Source: Undaria pinnatifida (Eukaryota > Sar > Phaeophyceae > Laminariales > Alariaceae). From it: 64,000 nt of DNA. Position numbers and translations under genes: made by a program. Positions 21,065 through 37,965 of this stretch are shown here, piece after piece (position 1 is the stretch's first letter; each line of letters starts with the position of its first letter). Location of the stretch: contig JABAKD010000016.1 in assembly GCA_012845835.1 (NCBI GenBank), positions 1,854,359 through 1,918,358 of the forward strand, read 5' to 3'. The notes beneath the pieces are model-generated. The model saw only the letters and a list, made by a program, of their open reading frames with translations. It did not search any database and had not been told where the DNA came from.

Positions 21065-21779
21065 GTGAAGCAAACCATCTCCCAAAAACATCAAAACATG
21101 GGCAAAACTAAAACTAGCCGCCGTTTTAGCACAGCAGCGAGCATCATCGCAGCATCTCGGGCAGCACGTTGCCGTCATTGGACGCTTGAAGTAGTGTTGC
21201 TGCAGTGTTTCCGGATTGCTGTGCCACTTGGCACCCTCTCTCTCCTTTGTCGGCTCAAGGGAACTGCGCAGCGACATGGCACCTCGCGATCGGGCCAAGT
21301 TTTTTTCTCTAGTACGAACGTGATCCCTGATTTTGCCACTATTTGGACTTAATTTTAATACCCGTTTGATATTCATGTTATTATTCAAAGTATTATTATA
21401 TTTCCGCCCAGAGCGGTACTTCTGATGGTCGAGTGAGACTCGTGCAGCGTGGTTTTGATCATGATGGCGGTCATTTTTGACTGCTGATTTCATTGTTCAT
21501 GAAGGTCAGCTTTTACCGCTGCTCCTGCTGCTCCTGCTGTACGAGAGCGAGTTGGACGCAAACATTGGACGCTAGATGGAGCAGGCCGGGAGCGAGCGAG
21601 CACGCGGACGTGGGCGAACGGGGGCGGGGGGAAGGAGGAGGAGGAGCCGCAAGACCTTGTGGAGAAGCTTTTCAGGTAGGGGCGGAATCCGGATGTGGTT
21701 TCGCCGCGCTCAGCTGTTCATTGTGTTGCTTTCTGTTTTCCGTTTCAGCTTTCTGCCCCCTTGGAAACGCATCCACATC

Positions 21780-22115
21780 AATTTTATAACTATTTTTCAA
21801 GGACGTCAGCCGCGAGTTCGACGAATTTCAGGTCCATCTTTTTTTGTTTGCAAACACATCGTTCATGCGGGTGTTATATTATTAGTATCAGTGCACACAT
21901 TATCTAGGAAAATCGTCCTGTTGACCCTGACAACATCCACGGGAGTCACCGACCTAAATATTTCATGAAGATAAAATACACTTCTATTAATAGTATAAGA
22001 CGCGCGAACGACCTTCCGTAAATTTTGTGGAACTACTGCTGTGTAATAGCGAAATATCATAGATGTACCACGCAGCTTGCAAAGCTGACGCTTTTCAATT
22101 TGTATAAAAACACGC
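21780..22115. mobile_element. MITE family A, variant copy
   Basis: Left end GGACGTCAGCCGCGAGTTCG ACGAATTT and right end GCAGCTTGCAAAGCTGACGC, with GGGAGTCACCGACCTAAATA internally and ACGCGCGAACGACCTTCCGT near the right end. The last block is shared with copies at 43380-43640. Confidence 0.7.
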
Positions 22116-22204
22116 GCGAACGACCTTCCGTTTTTTTTTCAACTGTGTATGAACCATATCGTAGGTTTAAAGTCACACACACCGTATCATTAAGGGTAAT
22201 GATA

Positions 22205-22585
22205 TTTTATTATAAAAAATGAAAATACACTCCAGCTGTGAGATCGAAGATTTCGTCGAAACTCATCTTTGCAAGCTGTGTGTGATACTCCGATCGCGCG
22301 CATTACGAGTTGTGTGTCCTCATTAAGGATATAGGTCGGCGACTCCCCTTACAACTACAGTGTAGCTATCAGGGTCAACAGGATGATTTTAGTCAGTCTG
22401 TGCGCGGAAACTATAAAACCCGTTTCTGAGGGGGACAAAATCTGACAGCTGTGAAGGGAAATGTATCCTTTTATCAAGTGAATCTTGTAAGTCGAATAAC
22501 CGGTGAGGGGGGTGGGGCGGAGTTTTGAAGGACGTGGGGGCCTGGTTTTGATCAAAAGCGAGCGGGTTTGGAGGGGGGGGGGGGG
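22205..22585 (+). mobile_element. half copy of MITE family A abutting the foldback structure
   Basis: Left arm only: TGAAAATACACTCCAGCTGT, TTTCGTCGAAACTCATCTTT, TATAGGTCGGCGACTCCCCT, TGCGCGGAAACTATAAAACC, ending in a G run (22572-22585). It stops exactly where the TTATTTGCGACAC repeats of the foldback begin. Confidence 0.82.
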
Positions 22586-23734
22586 TAATTCCTTATTTGC
22601 GACACTGGTGTCGTAAATAAGCGTGTCGTAAATACGCTCTTATTTACGACACCGCGCCTTGTTTGCGTCACACGCCCCGAATCACCGATCACGGCTGTTT
22701 TGTCATGGTGAAGAGCTATCGCGGAAGCTGTCCTGTGCAGAAAACGGCCCAGTACTCAAAGAGATACGTCGTATCCTGGTGCACCGGCAGAATACTCACA
22801 CCGGTGTCGTAAATGACGTGTTTTACGATATCGCGAAACGTTCACGACACGGACCCCCGATCGCCTAGGTTCTGTCAAGGTTGGTTTGGCATGATGTAGG
22901 GCTATGAATGAAGCTGTCATATACCCGAAACGGTCCGGTAGTCGACGAGATACGCAATACCCTGGTGCACCAGCAGCACAGCCAGGCTGGTGCCTTGAAT
23001 ATGCCCTAAAAAGGCCTTATTTGCGGCACCGGTGTCGCAAGTACCTCATTTACGACACCGCGGCACGTTCACGGCACACATGCCGGATCAGCCAGACGCT
23101 GCCACGGCTGGTATGGCATCGTGTAGAGCTATCATTGAATCCATCCCGTACCCAAAACGGTCCAGTGCTCGACGAGATACGCCGCATTCGCGTGCGCCGG
23201 CAGCACCTTCGGACCGGTGTCGTAAATAGCGTTAGCTACGACACCGGTGTCGCGCATACGCTATTTACGACACCGCAGCGTGTTCGCGGCACGGGCCCCG
23301 GATCGGCTAGACGTTGTTACCGCTTCGTTGGCATGGTGTAGGGCTTCGATTGCAGCTATCGTATACCGGAAACGGTCGAGTACTCGACGAGATACATACG
23401 TGGTATCCGCCTGCACCCACAGCACAGTTGTCGCTCTACGCCGTTCATCTCAGCAGCCGGTGTGGGGTAGTCCAATGCGAGTGCTTGTACCCTTCAAAGC
23501 GTTGCATTATCACCCAACGGGTCAACTATGGACGCGAAGGACGGGCACCAAACCTGTGGTGTACGTGAAGTGTAGTGTCTACGTAGCAGTACGCAGATGC
23601 TTGCGAAATAGGTGGGTTGACACATTGATGGGAAGATGCAAGGTGTTATATTGTCGACATCTGCTACGCTATGAATTGGCTGTGAAGGACTTTTGCTGTT
23701 CTATAAAATTACTCGAACAACTTCAGCTGTAGTT

Positions 23735-23830
23735 ATTAACTGTCAGCTGTGACTTCGACAGATTTTGGGGTGGATATTCATCTTCGCAAGCTGTGTGATT
23801 CACCGACCGCTCGTTTTTGGGTAGTAAGTT
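23735..23830 (+). mobile_element. family A end inside the foldback centre
   Basis: CTGTCAGCTGTGACTTCGAC, then GATATTCATCTTCGCAAGCT GTGTG. Short fragment lying just inside the left arm. Confidence 0.7.
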
Positions 23831-24164
23831 GTCGTGATTCATCGTTGTCAATGGCAATATTAAATACATACTACTGCTGTGTCAATGGTGCTGATGGTAT
23901 TCATCACGGATTTGTTGGGCCTATTCGCCCTTGTGTGTGTGTGTGTTCTTCACATTAAACCGTTCTTCTACTCGTCGACATCCAGCACACCCAGTGTCCG
24001 TACTGATTCTTCACCCTAGAAAGATCAGCTCTGTGGTCACAAGCCACGACACAGAGATAATGCATCGTAATGCATTCGACAACGCAATGTCATGCCCTAG
24101 TACTGGGTACGACAGGCACAACATACATACGTCAGCAACAGAAATACATTGGAAGAGAGAAATA

Positions 24165-24375
24165 CGAAATAAACAAAAACAAAAACAAAAACAAAAAACA
24201 AAAACAAAATAAGAAAACAAATAAAAACAAAGATAAAAATAAACCGAAAAATGAAACAAACAAAACGAAGGGGAAATCGAAGAAACAACCCAACCGGAAA
24301 GGAGAGCCAAAGCTCGGAAAAGAAACATAATAAAATGAAATAAAATAAAGTAAAGTAAAACCAAAATAAGATAAT
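24165..24375. repeat. A-rich low-complexity tract
   Basis: ACAAAAACAAAAAC-type repetition grading into AAATAAAATAAAGTAAA. Phe-rich minus-strand frames across it are artefacts. Similar A-rich blocks follow at 24650-24720 and 24900-24925. Confidence 0.9.
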
Positions 24376-26334
24376 CCGAACACGAGCCAAAAACCTGGAC
24401 ACGCAAGGAGGGAACAAAGGGGAAAAAAATACCCCAGAAAAAGACGAAAAGTGCTATGTACCTACTAGTCGGCCTGGTACCTTGCTACCCTGTCTGCCAT
24501 CTCCTTCCTGCCTTCGTCCACCGCGGTCTCCCTTCTATTCCTCCTGTTGCCCCCCCTGCCCCCATTCCCTTGGATGGCTTTCCTTCTACTCCTCCTGTTT
24601 CCCCCCCTCCCCCCTTTGTGTTCTTCTCATTAAACCAAAATACCTTGTAAAAGAGAGAAACAACGAAAGAAACCAAGACAAAATAAATAAATAAATAAAT
24701 AAAAAGGGGAGCCAAAGCACGGGAGATAGAAACATACCCCGAGCATGAGCCAAAATGGACATGCAAGGGGGAAAGAAAGGAAAAAAATACCCCGGAAAAA
24801 AGAAACAAGTAAACGAAGGAAGACTGGGAGGGCCAAATAAAACAGGCTCGTCACCTACCCACCATGCAAGACTCCCTTCATAAGGATAAGAAGGGGAAAG
24901 AAAAAAAAAAAAAAAAAAGGAAGAAAAAAATGTACTAACCAGCAACGAGATGCATTGGTGCGTAGTACCTATACGACGTCTTATGGTTTTCCTTTTCTCA
25001 ATCATATTTTTAAGTTGTGTGCTTACGTAATATTCTCCAGTCTGCCCATGGGTTTCACCACCTCCGTAGGAAGCGACATCGGCAATCGGAATCCGTTCAC
25101 AGTCCGCACCCTTTACCGAGATGACACCCGTAGCATTTTCCGTGCAACACTACGACTTTCGCCAGGATGACCGGTTCAATACTACTGCTGTAGACACGGA
25201 AAAATAGCAGTAATGCAGATTCCGTAATAAATGGCAAGTTCTTAACGACTGTAGTCCATTCGTAGCGTAGCAGATAGATGTCGACAATATTTTACCTTGC
25301 GTCTTCCCATCAATAACGTCAACCAACCTGTTTCGCAACTATCTGCAGGGCAACGTACTGCTACGTAGACACTGCACTGCACGTACACCACAGGTTTGGT
25401 GCCCGCCCTTCGCGTCCATAGTTGACCTGTTGGGTGATAATACAACGCTTTGAAGGGTACAAGCACTCGCATCAGACTACCACACACCGGGTGCTGACGT
25501 AAACGGCTTGGAGAGACAGATATGTTGTTGGTGCACAGGCGGGTACCACGCACGTGTGTATCTCGTCGAGTACTCGACCGCTTCGGGTATATGATAGCTT
25601 CAATCGAAGTCCTACACCATGCCAACGAAGCTGTGACAGCGTCTAGCCGATCCGGGGTCCGTGCCGCGAATATGCTGCGGTGTCGTAAATAACGTATGCG
25701 CGACACCGGTGTCATAACTAACGCTATTTACGACACCGGTCCGAAGGTGCTGCCGGCGCACGCGGATGCGGCGTATCTCGTCGAGCACTGGACCGTTTCG
25801 GGTACAGAATGGCTTCAATGATATCTCTACACTATCCGGCATGTGTGCCGTGAGGGTGCCGCGGTGTCGCAAATATGGCCTTTTTAGGGCTTATTTTACG
25901 CCACCGGTCTGACTGTGCTGCTGGTGCACCAGGATACCGCATATCTTCGTCGAGTACCGGACTGTTTCGGGCACATGATAGCTTCAGCCATAGCCCTGCA
26001 CCATGCCAAACCAGCCGTGACATAATCTAGGCGATCGGGAGCCCGTGTCGTGAACGTTCCGCGATGTCGCAAAACACGTTGTTTGCTACACCGGTCTGAA
26101 TATTCTGCCGGTGCACCAGGATACGACGTATCTCGTCGACTACTGTGCCGTTTTCAGCACTGGATGGCTTCCGCGATAGCTCTTCATCATGACAAACCAG
26201 CCGTGAGAGTTCCGAGGTGATCCGGGGCGTGTGGCGCACACAAGGCGCGGTTTCGTAGATAAGAGCTTTTTTTTCGACACCAGTGTCGCAAATACGGAAA
26301 TGCGACACCGGTGCCGTAAATAGCATTACTCCAT

Positions 26335-26445
26335 CATAAACGAAGTATAGATTTACTCCAAGCAGCTTGCAAAGTGGAGTTTCAATCATTCAACCGGTCG
26401 TACTCACAGCTGACGTTTTTCAATTTTTTATAAGAACAAAGTACA
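26335..26445 (-). mobile_element. terminal fragment of MITE family A
   Basis: Inverted end AAGCAGCTTGCAAAGTGGAG, then TCATTCAACCGGTCGTACTC and ACAGCTGACGTTTTTCAATT TTTTATA. It sits just outside the right arm of the foldback, mirroring the fragment outside the left arm. Confidence 0.75.
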
Positions 26446-26779
26446 TCCGGTCGACCTGCTATCCCGGCGGTCAAGAGGGGGAGGGGGGTGTTACAACGCT
26501 TAGTTTGGGTGGGCAATTGGTTAACTTTTTACCTGTATAAAGACGAGCCAAACGGACTACTAACCTCTCAAGCCCGTGTAGAGGTAGACGCAAAACATTG
26601 TACACATATCATGTACAGGGATTCGTATCATGCATATGCTACATGTTTGCATGGCCAGCCTGGATGTCTTACTCGAGAAAATAGCGTATTCTGCACAATT
26701 GCAGCACCAGGTACACTGCTGTGTCAGGTGACTACCGCAGCAGTAAAGGCTTCCGAGCTTCTTAATTTCCTGTATCGCC

Positions 26780-27690
26780 CGGTGCTTGAGCAGGATCCCA
26801 TGGGATCTCGCGGGCTCCACGGGCTGTGTCTTGTGAAACCACGGAATCGCGCCGCACCATACCACGGCATCCCGCACGACTTCCGGTGGGATCCCGTGGA
26901 ATCTCGCGGGATGTCACGGGATGCCAGTTGAGGTCCCGCCTATTCCCGCAGGATCCCACTGGAAGGGTGCGCCAGCTAGCGTTGGGTTGCGGGAGCAACT
27001 GAGTTTAAATCGACACACGACGCGTACGAATGAAAATACGCGGAAGTGTGGTAAGCTTAATTAAGCTTTATTTTTCAACCCCATCCGCCGGAGGATAAGA
27101 AAAAAAAAAAAAAACACGGGATCCCATAGGTTCCCTCGTGTTCTCATCTGACATACCACGAGATCACGCAGGATACCCCTTTGTGGGACTTCCCGCAATA
27201 AATTCCACAGGACTCCACGGTAGCTTCCACGGGATTTCCCATGGGATGCGATGGCACCCTTCGAGATCCCTGCAGGATCCAAGCCACACGTTGTCCCCAC
27301 GAGATTCCGTGATTTCCGACCAGACCCGAATTGCCTGGCGGCGCTGTTTTTCGCGATTTTCCAGGAGTTCGCTCGAGCTCCCACGGTACCCAGGCCGGCT
27401 CACGCTATTGCTCCCGCGAGTTTCCCCGAGCTTGCTCGAGATCCCACATACTGGCTTTTTCGCGCGACCAGCCCTAACCACTATAGACGTACTCCCTTTC
27501 CCTAGCCCCATGGGATCCCGTATGGAGATTCCATGGTATTCCCACGGAATCGCAGGGGTTTCCGTAGAGGATTCCCACAAGATTCTTCAAGATCTCACCT
27601 GGGATGCCATGGGAAGCTGCGGGGGCTTCCCACGTGGGATCCCGCGGCATCCCGCGGTATCCCGCGGAGTTTCCTACGGGAACCTGTGTT
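26780..27690. repeat. degenerate GGGATCCC/TCCCGCGG minisatellite, split by a retroposon
   Basis: Short 10-12 base words (GGGATCCC, ATGGGATCTCGCGG, CATCCCGCGGTATCCCGCGG) repeat irregularly at 26780-26960 and 27117-27690. The family G retroposon at 26985-27116 lies between the halves. Restriction-site-like palindromes dominate; the open frames are by-products. Confidence 0.7.
26985..27116 (+). mobile_element. short poly(A) retroposon, family G
   Basis: About 130 bases: GGGTTGCGGGAGCAACTGAG, ATCGACACACGACGCGTACG, GAAAATACGCGGAAGTGTGG, AAGCTTTATTTTTCAACCCC, hairpin CATCCGCCGGAGGAT, then about 16 A. It aligns end to end with the copy at 57573-57702. Confidence 0.85.
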
Positions 27691-28149
27691 TCGAGGCTTG
27701 AGGTGTGGCTTGTCTCAAGTGCAATAAAAAAAAATCGTGTTTATTTTAGAACTCTGCCATCGCGTCTTCCGCGGTACGTGCTGAACAGTGCAAGCTCATC
27801 TGTCGGTTGTAGTGTGATTTACAAACGGAATGTGGTTGAGGTTTATCTGCCGCGTAAATCCGAATCCCTCTTTGGGCAAGATTGGGATGCCAGACGGTTT
27901 AGGGGAAATGTTTGGGTCCTTGGCAACATCCTAATCTTGCGCCGTCGTAAAATCTTCGAACCCAGGCCGTATACGAACTACCAACTGCTGTAGAAGGCTC
28001 TCACTAGAAAATATTATGCCAAACTCTTCTTATGCCAGGTTATCCGCGAGGTATCACTTTCAGTCGCTGAAACGACGTACCAAATAAGATTTCGGTAAGA
28101 GTTATTGTTCCCATTAGCGTAGATAACAATAGCTAAATTAATACCAGGT

Positions 28150-28230
28150 GGTATTATATCATGTAGCAGGAAACAGTTGCTGCTGCTGCAGCAGCAGCTG
28201 TAGCAGCAGCAGCAGCAGCTGTAGCAGCAG
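28150..28230. repeat. (GCA)n/(GTA GCA)n triplet tract upstream of the TLDc gene
   Basis: CAG/GCA triplets with palindromic interruptions GCAGCAGCTGTAGCAGC. It lies about 220 bases before the first TLDc exon and could be in its 5' region. Confidence 0.85.
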
Positions 28231-28440
28231 TAGCCACCTTCGCGACCCCCGCGCTCCCTGACAGCGTCGCACAGCAAGCAGCACCTCGCACAACAAAACC
28301 GTGCATCCTTCTCGCGTATCCGAAACCCAACCGAAAGCCTCTACCCCCCCCCCCCCCCCCCCCTGCACGCCTCCCGCCATGCCAATCTCTCAACGCCAAA
28401 CCCCGCGCGCATGAAAAACAACAACAATACATCGCCGCAG

Positions 28441-32741
<4,301 letters not shown>

Positions 32742-34429
32742 TGGAATGGGAGATCCCTTTTCCCCTCACCTGATGACCCGCGAATATACCCACGGGTTTT
32801 GTCGTTGTCGACCCGAGGGTCGACCCGTGAGAATCCCCCTAACAACTCGCGAGTTGCCGTCTTCTGGCCTTAGCTGCACCGATAGTCCGTGTGCGAACGG
32901 AAAGACACGGTTGTTTTCTCTCTCGGCTGATAGAATGAGGTAATCCTTTGTCGCTCAGGTGATGGAAGGAACACATAGTCTGTCTGCCTTTTCGGCTTAC
33001 GTTTGGCCAGCACTGTGTAACTCGGAAAATTCTGAAGAACGAATGTTAAGAATCTTCCTAGCTCGGAACGGCTTGGTTGGTTTGTTGGTTGGTTGGTCGA
33101 TTGGTCGGTTCGTTGATTGGATAGATGGTTGAATGGATGGGTGGATGGTTGTTTGGGTGGATCGTTGGTTTGCTAAAGTTTACGCGTGCATGTTTTCCCT
33201 TTGTTTGTTGTCGTTGGTTTAGGGGTGAGGGAGGGAATGACAAGTAGAAGACAACGGAGAAGAAGAAAGATGGGTGTGTCGCACTATTAATATAGTAGTA
33301 TGGACGTTGGAGTCAGCATTTTGTTTTAGAAGCAGTACAAAATACCGAAGGAATAAACGAAAACATAGAAAACGGAACAACGAAATTTGCCAGACAAGAA
33401 GGCGAGAAAAATAGAGGCGAACTTGTTTGAATGGGTGTCAGGTAGCCCTACGCAGAGGGCGCTCGAGAACAAGCTGGACGTTGGCGCAGACCGCTTGTGT
33501 GCAAATCTGTGCGGAGCCAGCATTTTCACCTCTTGACAAAAGGCAAAATTGCCTTGCCTTACCTTAACTGGTACCATTCTACTAGGTTTTAATGTGGGAA
33601 ACTCCACCGTAAACCCTTGACAGCGGGCGTTTTTCCCTTGCTTGACATGTCTCGCGACATCCTTGCCTGTGTGTGTCGGTTGCATATCAATTTCCGTCGC
33701 TCGCAGTATGGGCGTCAATTGCTAAGGATCGGGTAAATGCCGGGGGGAAAGGGTGCCATGCTTACACGCAAGATAACATACCCCCTGGGATGAAAATCCG
33801 AGCTGATTCTCCAAAACAAAGTAGGGCAAACACATGAAAATGGTGGCTTTGTTAAGGTATCGTCGAGATATCTCCACACACTCACCGTTCGGCACAGCAT
33901 CTTGCCATAGGTGAATCCTGTGTCGCTTGACATTTCCACTTTCCCCGATCTCGAGAAATTGTAGTTTGGATATGCGTCGGAAGGTGTCTGTTATCTTGCT
34001 TGGGTGTCGTAATATACGCTAATGGTCGTTCCTCGTGAGAGTAACAGGTCGGACATGACATTTATTTTGAAGGATTGGACGCGAAGCGACTGAAAATAGG
34101 CGTAGGTGGTAACAGAACTTCCGGGTATTACAGAAGAGGTACACGAAATTTCTCGGCGAGGGTGAGGTCGGACGTGGAATTTCTTGAAAAATGTCGGCAC
34201 AACATGACCCGAAATAGGTCGGGCGTTACATAACTATCCAAAAAGTCAGGCAGGAATATCTCAAAATGGGTCAAAGCTTGGACACGAAACGACTTGAAAT
34301 GGTGGAAAACGATCGGGCACGACCTGACTTGGAATAATTCGGACACGAAACAAATTGAAAAAGCGTCGGGCACGAGACGAAAAAAAATGGCAGGTGCTAA
34401 AATATGTTGAAAAGAGGTAAGTTCGGAGA
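32742..34429. other. intergenic stretch between convergent TLDc and POR genes, first part
   Basis: Contains a TTGGTTGG/GTTGGTCGATTGG low-complexity block at 33070-33180. The minus-strand frames 33326-33718 and 33715-33939 look moderately protein-like (for example HVKQGKNARCQGFTVEFP) but show no domain, start or splice pair. From about 34080, GGTCGGACACGA/GACTTGAAAT words recur irregularly. Confidence 0.45.
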
Positions 34430-35080
34430 CAAGCTGAATGATTACGCGCCGCCGACTGAACCAACGACTAGACACAGGCGGGCCCAAAGGAGCTGAAATT
34501 TCGTGAGAAACAAACAAGGTAACTAAAACGTTCGTACATGTTATTCAAAAATCGAGCAATGAGTACGTTCAGACAAGAGAGGACGTGAACAATGTTGATC
34601 ACGAAATGACACGTACATCTTGCACGAAGTACACGACAGGGTCAACGCGCTGCCGACTGATCCACACAACTATAGACGCAGGCGACAAAAGCAGCTGAAA
34701 CTTCGTGAGGGTCAATAAGGTGACTAAAAAAATGTGTGTTCGTCAGGGGACATCCGGGATACGTCCCCGGCTTTTCCATAATTTGATTTGCATCTTGATG
34801 GCATAGCGGATACTGCTGCTTGCTCTTGAGACATGGCGCACAGTAGTCAGTTGGTCAGCCAGTCAGCAGGCGATGATTTATTTATTTTTTACACGAAGTG
34901 ACGAAAGAGTATGCTCAAAAACGAAATTTATTGAGGACGTGAAAAAAAATGAACAGGAAATTTCTTGCGCGAAGAACAAAAAAGGTTGACGCGCTGCCGA
35001 CGGAATCACACAACTAGACTTATGAGGCGACGCTAAATGAGTTGAAACTTCGCGAGGTCAGTAAATTGATTAATTACGGC
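34430..35080. repeat. three-unit degenerate tandem repeat
   Basis: Three units each carry CGCGCYGCCGACTGA, then ACACAACTAGAC-like, CAGGCG, AGCTGAAACTTCGTGAGG and AATAAGGTGACTAAA (near 34445, 34650 and 34990). Spacing is unequal because of an insertion at about 34745-34890. Confidence 0.7.
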
Positions 35081-36046
35081 CACAAGAAGTGGATGCTTGC
35101 GTTGCAGTGTGGCCGGGACCGATAATCGAAAGTTCGAGACACTTCTCCCACGAGTGAACTGCGGCGGACACCAGCGAAGCACACACTGGCAATATCGGTC
35201 TAAAGATACTCTGTTTGGGGCTAATGCCCCTCTAAAGGAATCGTCAAGTTGTTGCGAGGTATGTATATATATAATCGTCACGCTGATGATACGATATGGT
35301 GAGTCATGACGCCGTCGTCTTATCGTAAAAAGTCTAAGCTGTTGGCATATATCGCACCTGGTGGATGTTATCATATCTGAGCGCTCCGACGATGCTACGA
35401 TATCGAAACACCGTCATCGTATCTTAGCAATGATGGTATCATATCGTGACGCTGATTGATAACGTCTCGTAATCACGCCAAAATAGCAATCGTAAAGCTG
35501 TTCGTTTTCATGGTTATTAGGTGTTCCACTATCTCTACCGTACCACTAACAAACACCAGTTCGTACATACACGTACGGTATACAAAAAAAAACAGCCTTT
35601 TAAATAAAAAAATGCTTTACGAAGGGCGAACAAATGTTTCCGGCGAAAAAAGCCACATACATGGCTAAGAAAACCTCTGCCCCAACCCCCGCCCCCCGTC
35701 CCATCTCCGCCTCCTTGAAAAGGCCCGTCGTTAAATCTCCATCGCAAAAAAGAGCAAGCCCGGAGAAACCAACCCCATCCTCCCGCCATCAAAAATATGA
35801 ACAAGTCACCTACAACTATTGATTAAACTTCCGACTCCGAGCCCCAAAATAGCACTAGGGGGACATTCCGTAACCCCCCCCACCCCCCCCCCTTCCCCTC
35901 CACCCTTCCTATTATACCTACCACGCAACCCTATTTTATAAATATTTTACGGACGTCAACCTTGAGTTCGATGAATTCCGGGTCCATACTCCTATTTCTC
36001 TCATCCGTCTTCACCCATCCCTCATACCATCAGCAAACAAAACGCA
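35081..36046. other. intergenic stretch with TACGATA/ATCGTA words
   Basis: From 35270 to 35460 short words such as GATGATACGATAT and TATCATATCGTGACG recur. At 35935-36010 a worn family A end (GGACGTCAACCTTGAGTTCG ATGAATT) is present. No gene is supportable. Confidence 0.45.
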
Positions 36047-36640
36047 ATTTCAGCTCAAAGCTGATTGGCTAGTGGAGGGCCCGCGCGAAATTCGGCGCAA
36101 AGCTGATTCGCTGGTGGAGGGCGAGCGCAGATTGAGCGCAAAAAAACTGATTGGCTAGTGGAGAGCCCTCGCATATGCAGCGCGACGCGGACTGGTCAAT
36201 GGAGGGCCTCTCAGATTCAGCGCAAAAAGCTGACTGGCTAGTGGAGGCCCCGCACAGATTCAGCACAAAACTGGTCGGATAGTGGAGGGGCTTCTCAGAC
36301 TCAGCGCAAAAATGATTGGCTGGTGGAGGGCCCGCTGAAATTCAGCGCAGTGCTGGTTGGCTGGTGGAGAGCCCCCGCAGATTCAGCGCAAGCTGATCGG
36401 TTGCTAGAGGTTCTGAGTCAACGCCAAGCCGATTGGCTAGTTGAGGAGCCGTGCAGATTCAGCGCAAAGATGATTGGTTGGTGAACGGCAAGTGCAAATC
36501 CAACACCAAGCCGATCGGTGGGTGGAGGGCCTGTTCAGATTTAACGCCAACAAACGGATGGGGAAACGCCAAGAATGCTGATTCGTGGGCCGAGGGTCCG
36601 CGCAGATTCAGGGCAAAGCTGATTGGGCGGAGAGCACGAC
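36047..36640 (+). repeat. tandem array, period about 55-62 bp
   Basis: About ten units of the form CAGATTCAGCGCAAAGCTGA then TTGGCTAGTGGAGGGCCCGC, gradually diverging. All overlapping frames derive from the repeat. Confidence 0.9.
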
Positions 36641-37039
36641 AAAATGGGGAGAGGCCGAATGATGGCAAAAGATAAAACCCACGACCCTACCCTCCACATC
36701 ATCTACCCCGCCCCCCCTTTCTTCATCCCTACAGCGGCACTTAACCCCCCAACTACAGAAAATAAGCTAAAAACAGCAAAGGAAAAAATGAGCCAAATGA
36801 CGCCAAATCACGAAAACAGTTTCCGTGCAGATTGTCTTGTGAATTGACGCAACCCTCCCCCCCTCCCCAATTCCCCCCCACACGGCCGGTCCCCCCCCCC
36901 CCCCCCCCCCCCTCCTGCGCGTGGTGACAGAAAATTGGTTGCAACAATTTCTAGACTTTCGTAATACTTCTTCTCCCTCTCTTTTTCCGACTATAAACTG
37001 TGGACAGTTTCACCCACCATCTACTTACCCACCCACTAC

Positions 37040-37400
37040 CCACCACTGTCATGTTTGATCATGATCATTGTCACCAGTCATCACGCTGATCATCACCAGC
37101 ATCCTCATGATGAGCATCGCTCGTCACGACGATGATAATCACCATCATCACTGTCACCATACGCCGGATGAGACCATAACACACCCATGAGTGACACTCT
37201 TCCATCACTCGACACCATCAGCATCACCCACAATGGACCACAAAAAATCAGATTATCATGAGCCATCATAGCCATCATCGTCACCCCATCACCATCGCCA
37301 CCATCACCGCATCTTCACAGCCCACCAGATGCCCACGAGAATGCGTCGTCCTCTCCATTATCATCTTCCACCTCCCCACCACCTCACCCTGACACTTGAT
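37040..37400. repeat. CATCA/TCATCACCA-rich low-complexity block
   Basis: Irregular CATCACC, TGATCATCACCAG and CACCATC words across about 350 bases just past the 3' end of the POR gene. Confidence 0.75.
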
Positions 37401-37965
37401 TCTCGAAGCGTGACGGGATCTCGTGTTGTACAGTGCTGGGGTGGTGGGGTCACGCAAGCGCCATCAACACATCATCACTGTCATTGCCGGACGTCAGATC
37501 AATAGGCCGGACCACCCCGTCAATCCGCATCACCTCCACCATTTCCATAGCCAAACGATAAGACCAAAAACTCCTCGTCGGCTCGGACCCAATCCACGAA
37601 CCACTGCGATCACCATGCTCATCACATTATCGCCGTTGGATCCCACAGAATTCTCGTATTCTCACGAAGCAGACGGAGTCATTTTGACACAGCGTCTAGC
37701 TGCCTTGGAGCAACAGCTTTTCGCCAATAGCTCCCGATCAGCTCGGATCCAATTTACCCACGACCAACACCACCCCGCTCACTGCCTCCACCGCCGCCAC
37801 CACCACAACCACCATCGCCTCTGGCTCACACAACGCTTAGATCCCCACGAGGTCGGAACTATTTGCCACAGCACCTCGCCTCAACCATACCCTCACCCTA
37901 CCCACCACCACCGTCGCTACCCCCGCCCCCGCCACTATCATCGCCGCCGGCTCACACAAGACCCT

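Larger units (their letters stand above)
22586..26325. mobile_element. 3.7-kb foldback-like element with 1.1-kb inverted arms
   Basis: The left arm (22586 to about 23700) is matched by the inverted right arm (about 25232 to 26325) with roughly 80-90% identity by eye. For example GTACCCTTCAAAGCGTTGCA at 23488 appears inverted at about 25450. Each arm is itself about four tandem modules of about 190-215 bases. Each module has a TGGCATGGTGTAGGGCT-like block and ACGAGATACG, and modules are separated by palindromes of the form TATTTACGACACCGGTGTCG. The 1.5-kb centre has a family A fragment and A-rich filler but no transposase-like frame. Matching frames in both arms reflect the duplication, not genes. 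Fits a foldback element; its source of transposase is unknown. Confidence 0.8.

Noticed and set aside
20765-21493. 242-codon minus-strand open frame
   Set aside because: Longest frame outside repeats, but it has no domain, changes character several times and lies antisense to a better plus-strand exon candidate. Likely chance.
22586-23400. CRISPR-like array
   Set aside because: Repeats are palindromic and regularly spaced, but units are about 200 bp, diverged, and the genome is eukaryotic.
23247-25715. Matching 150-codon frames on opposite strands (SRIRYLRHRS…)
   Set aside because: Tempting as a duplicated gene family, but they are the two arms of the foldback element. The frames contain the palindromes and lack any domain.
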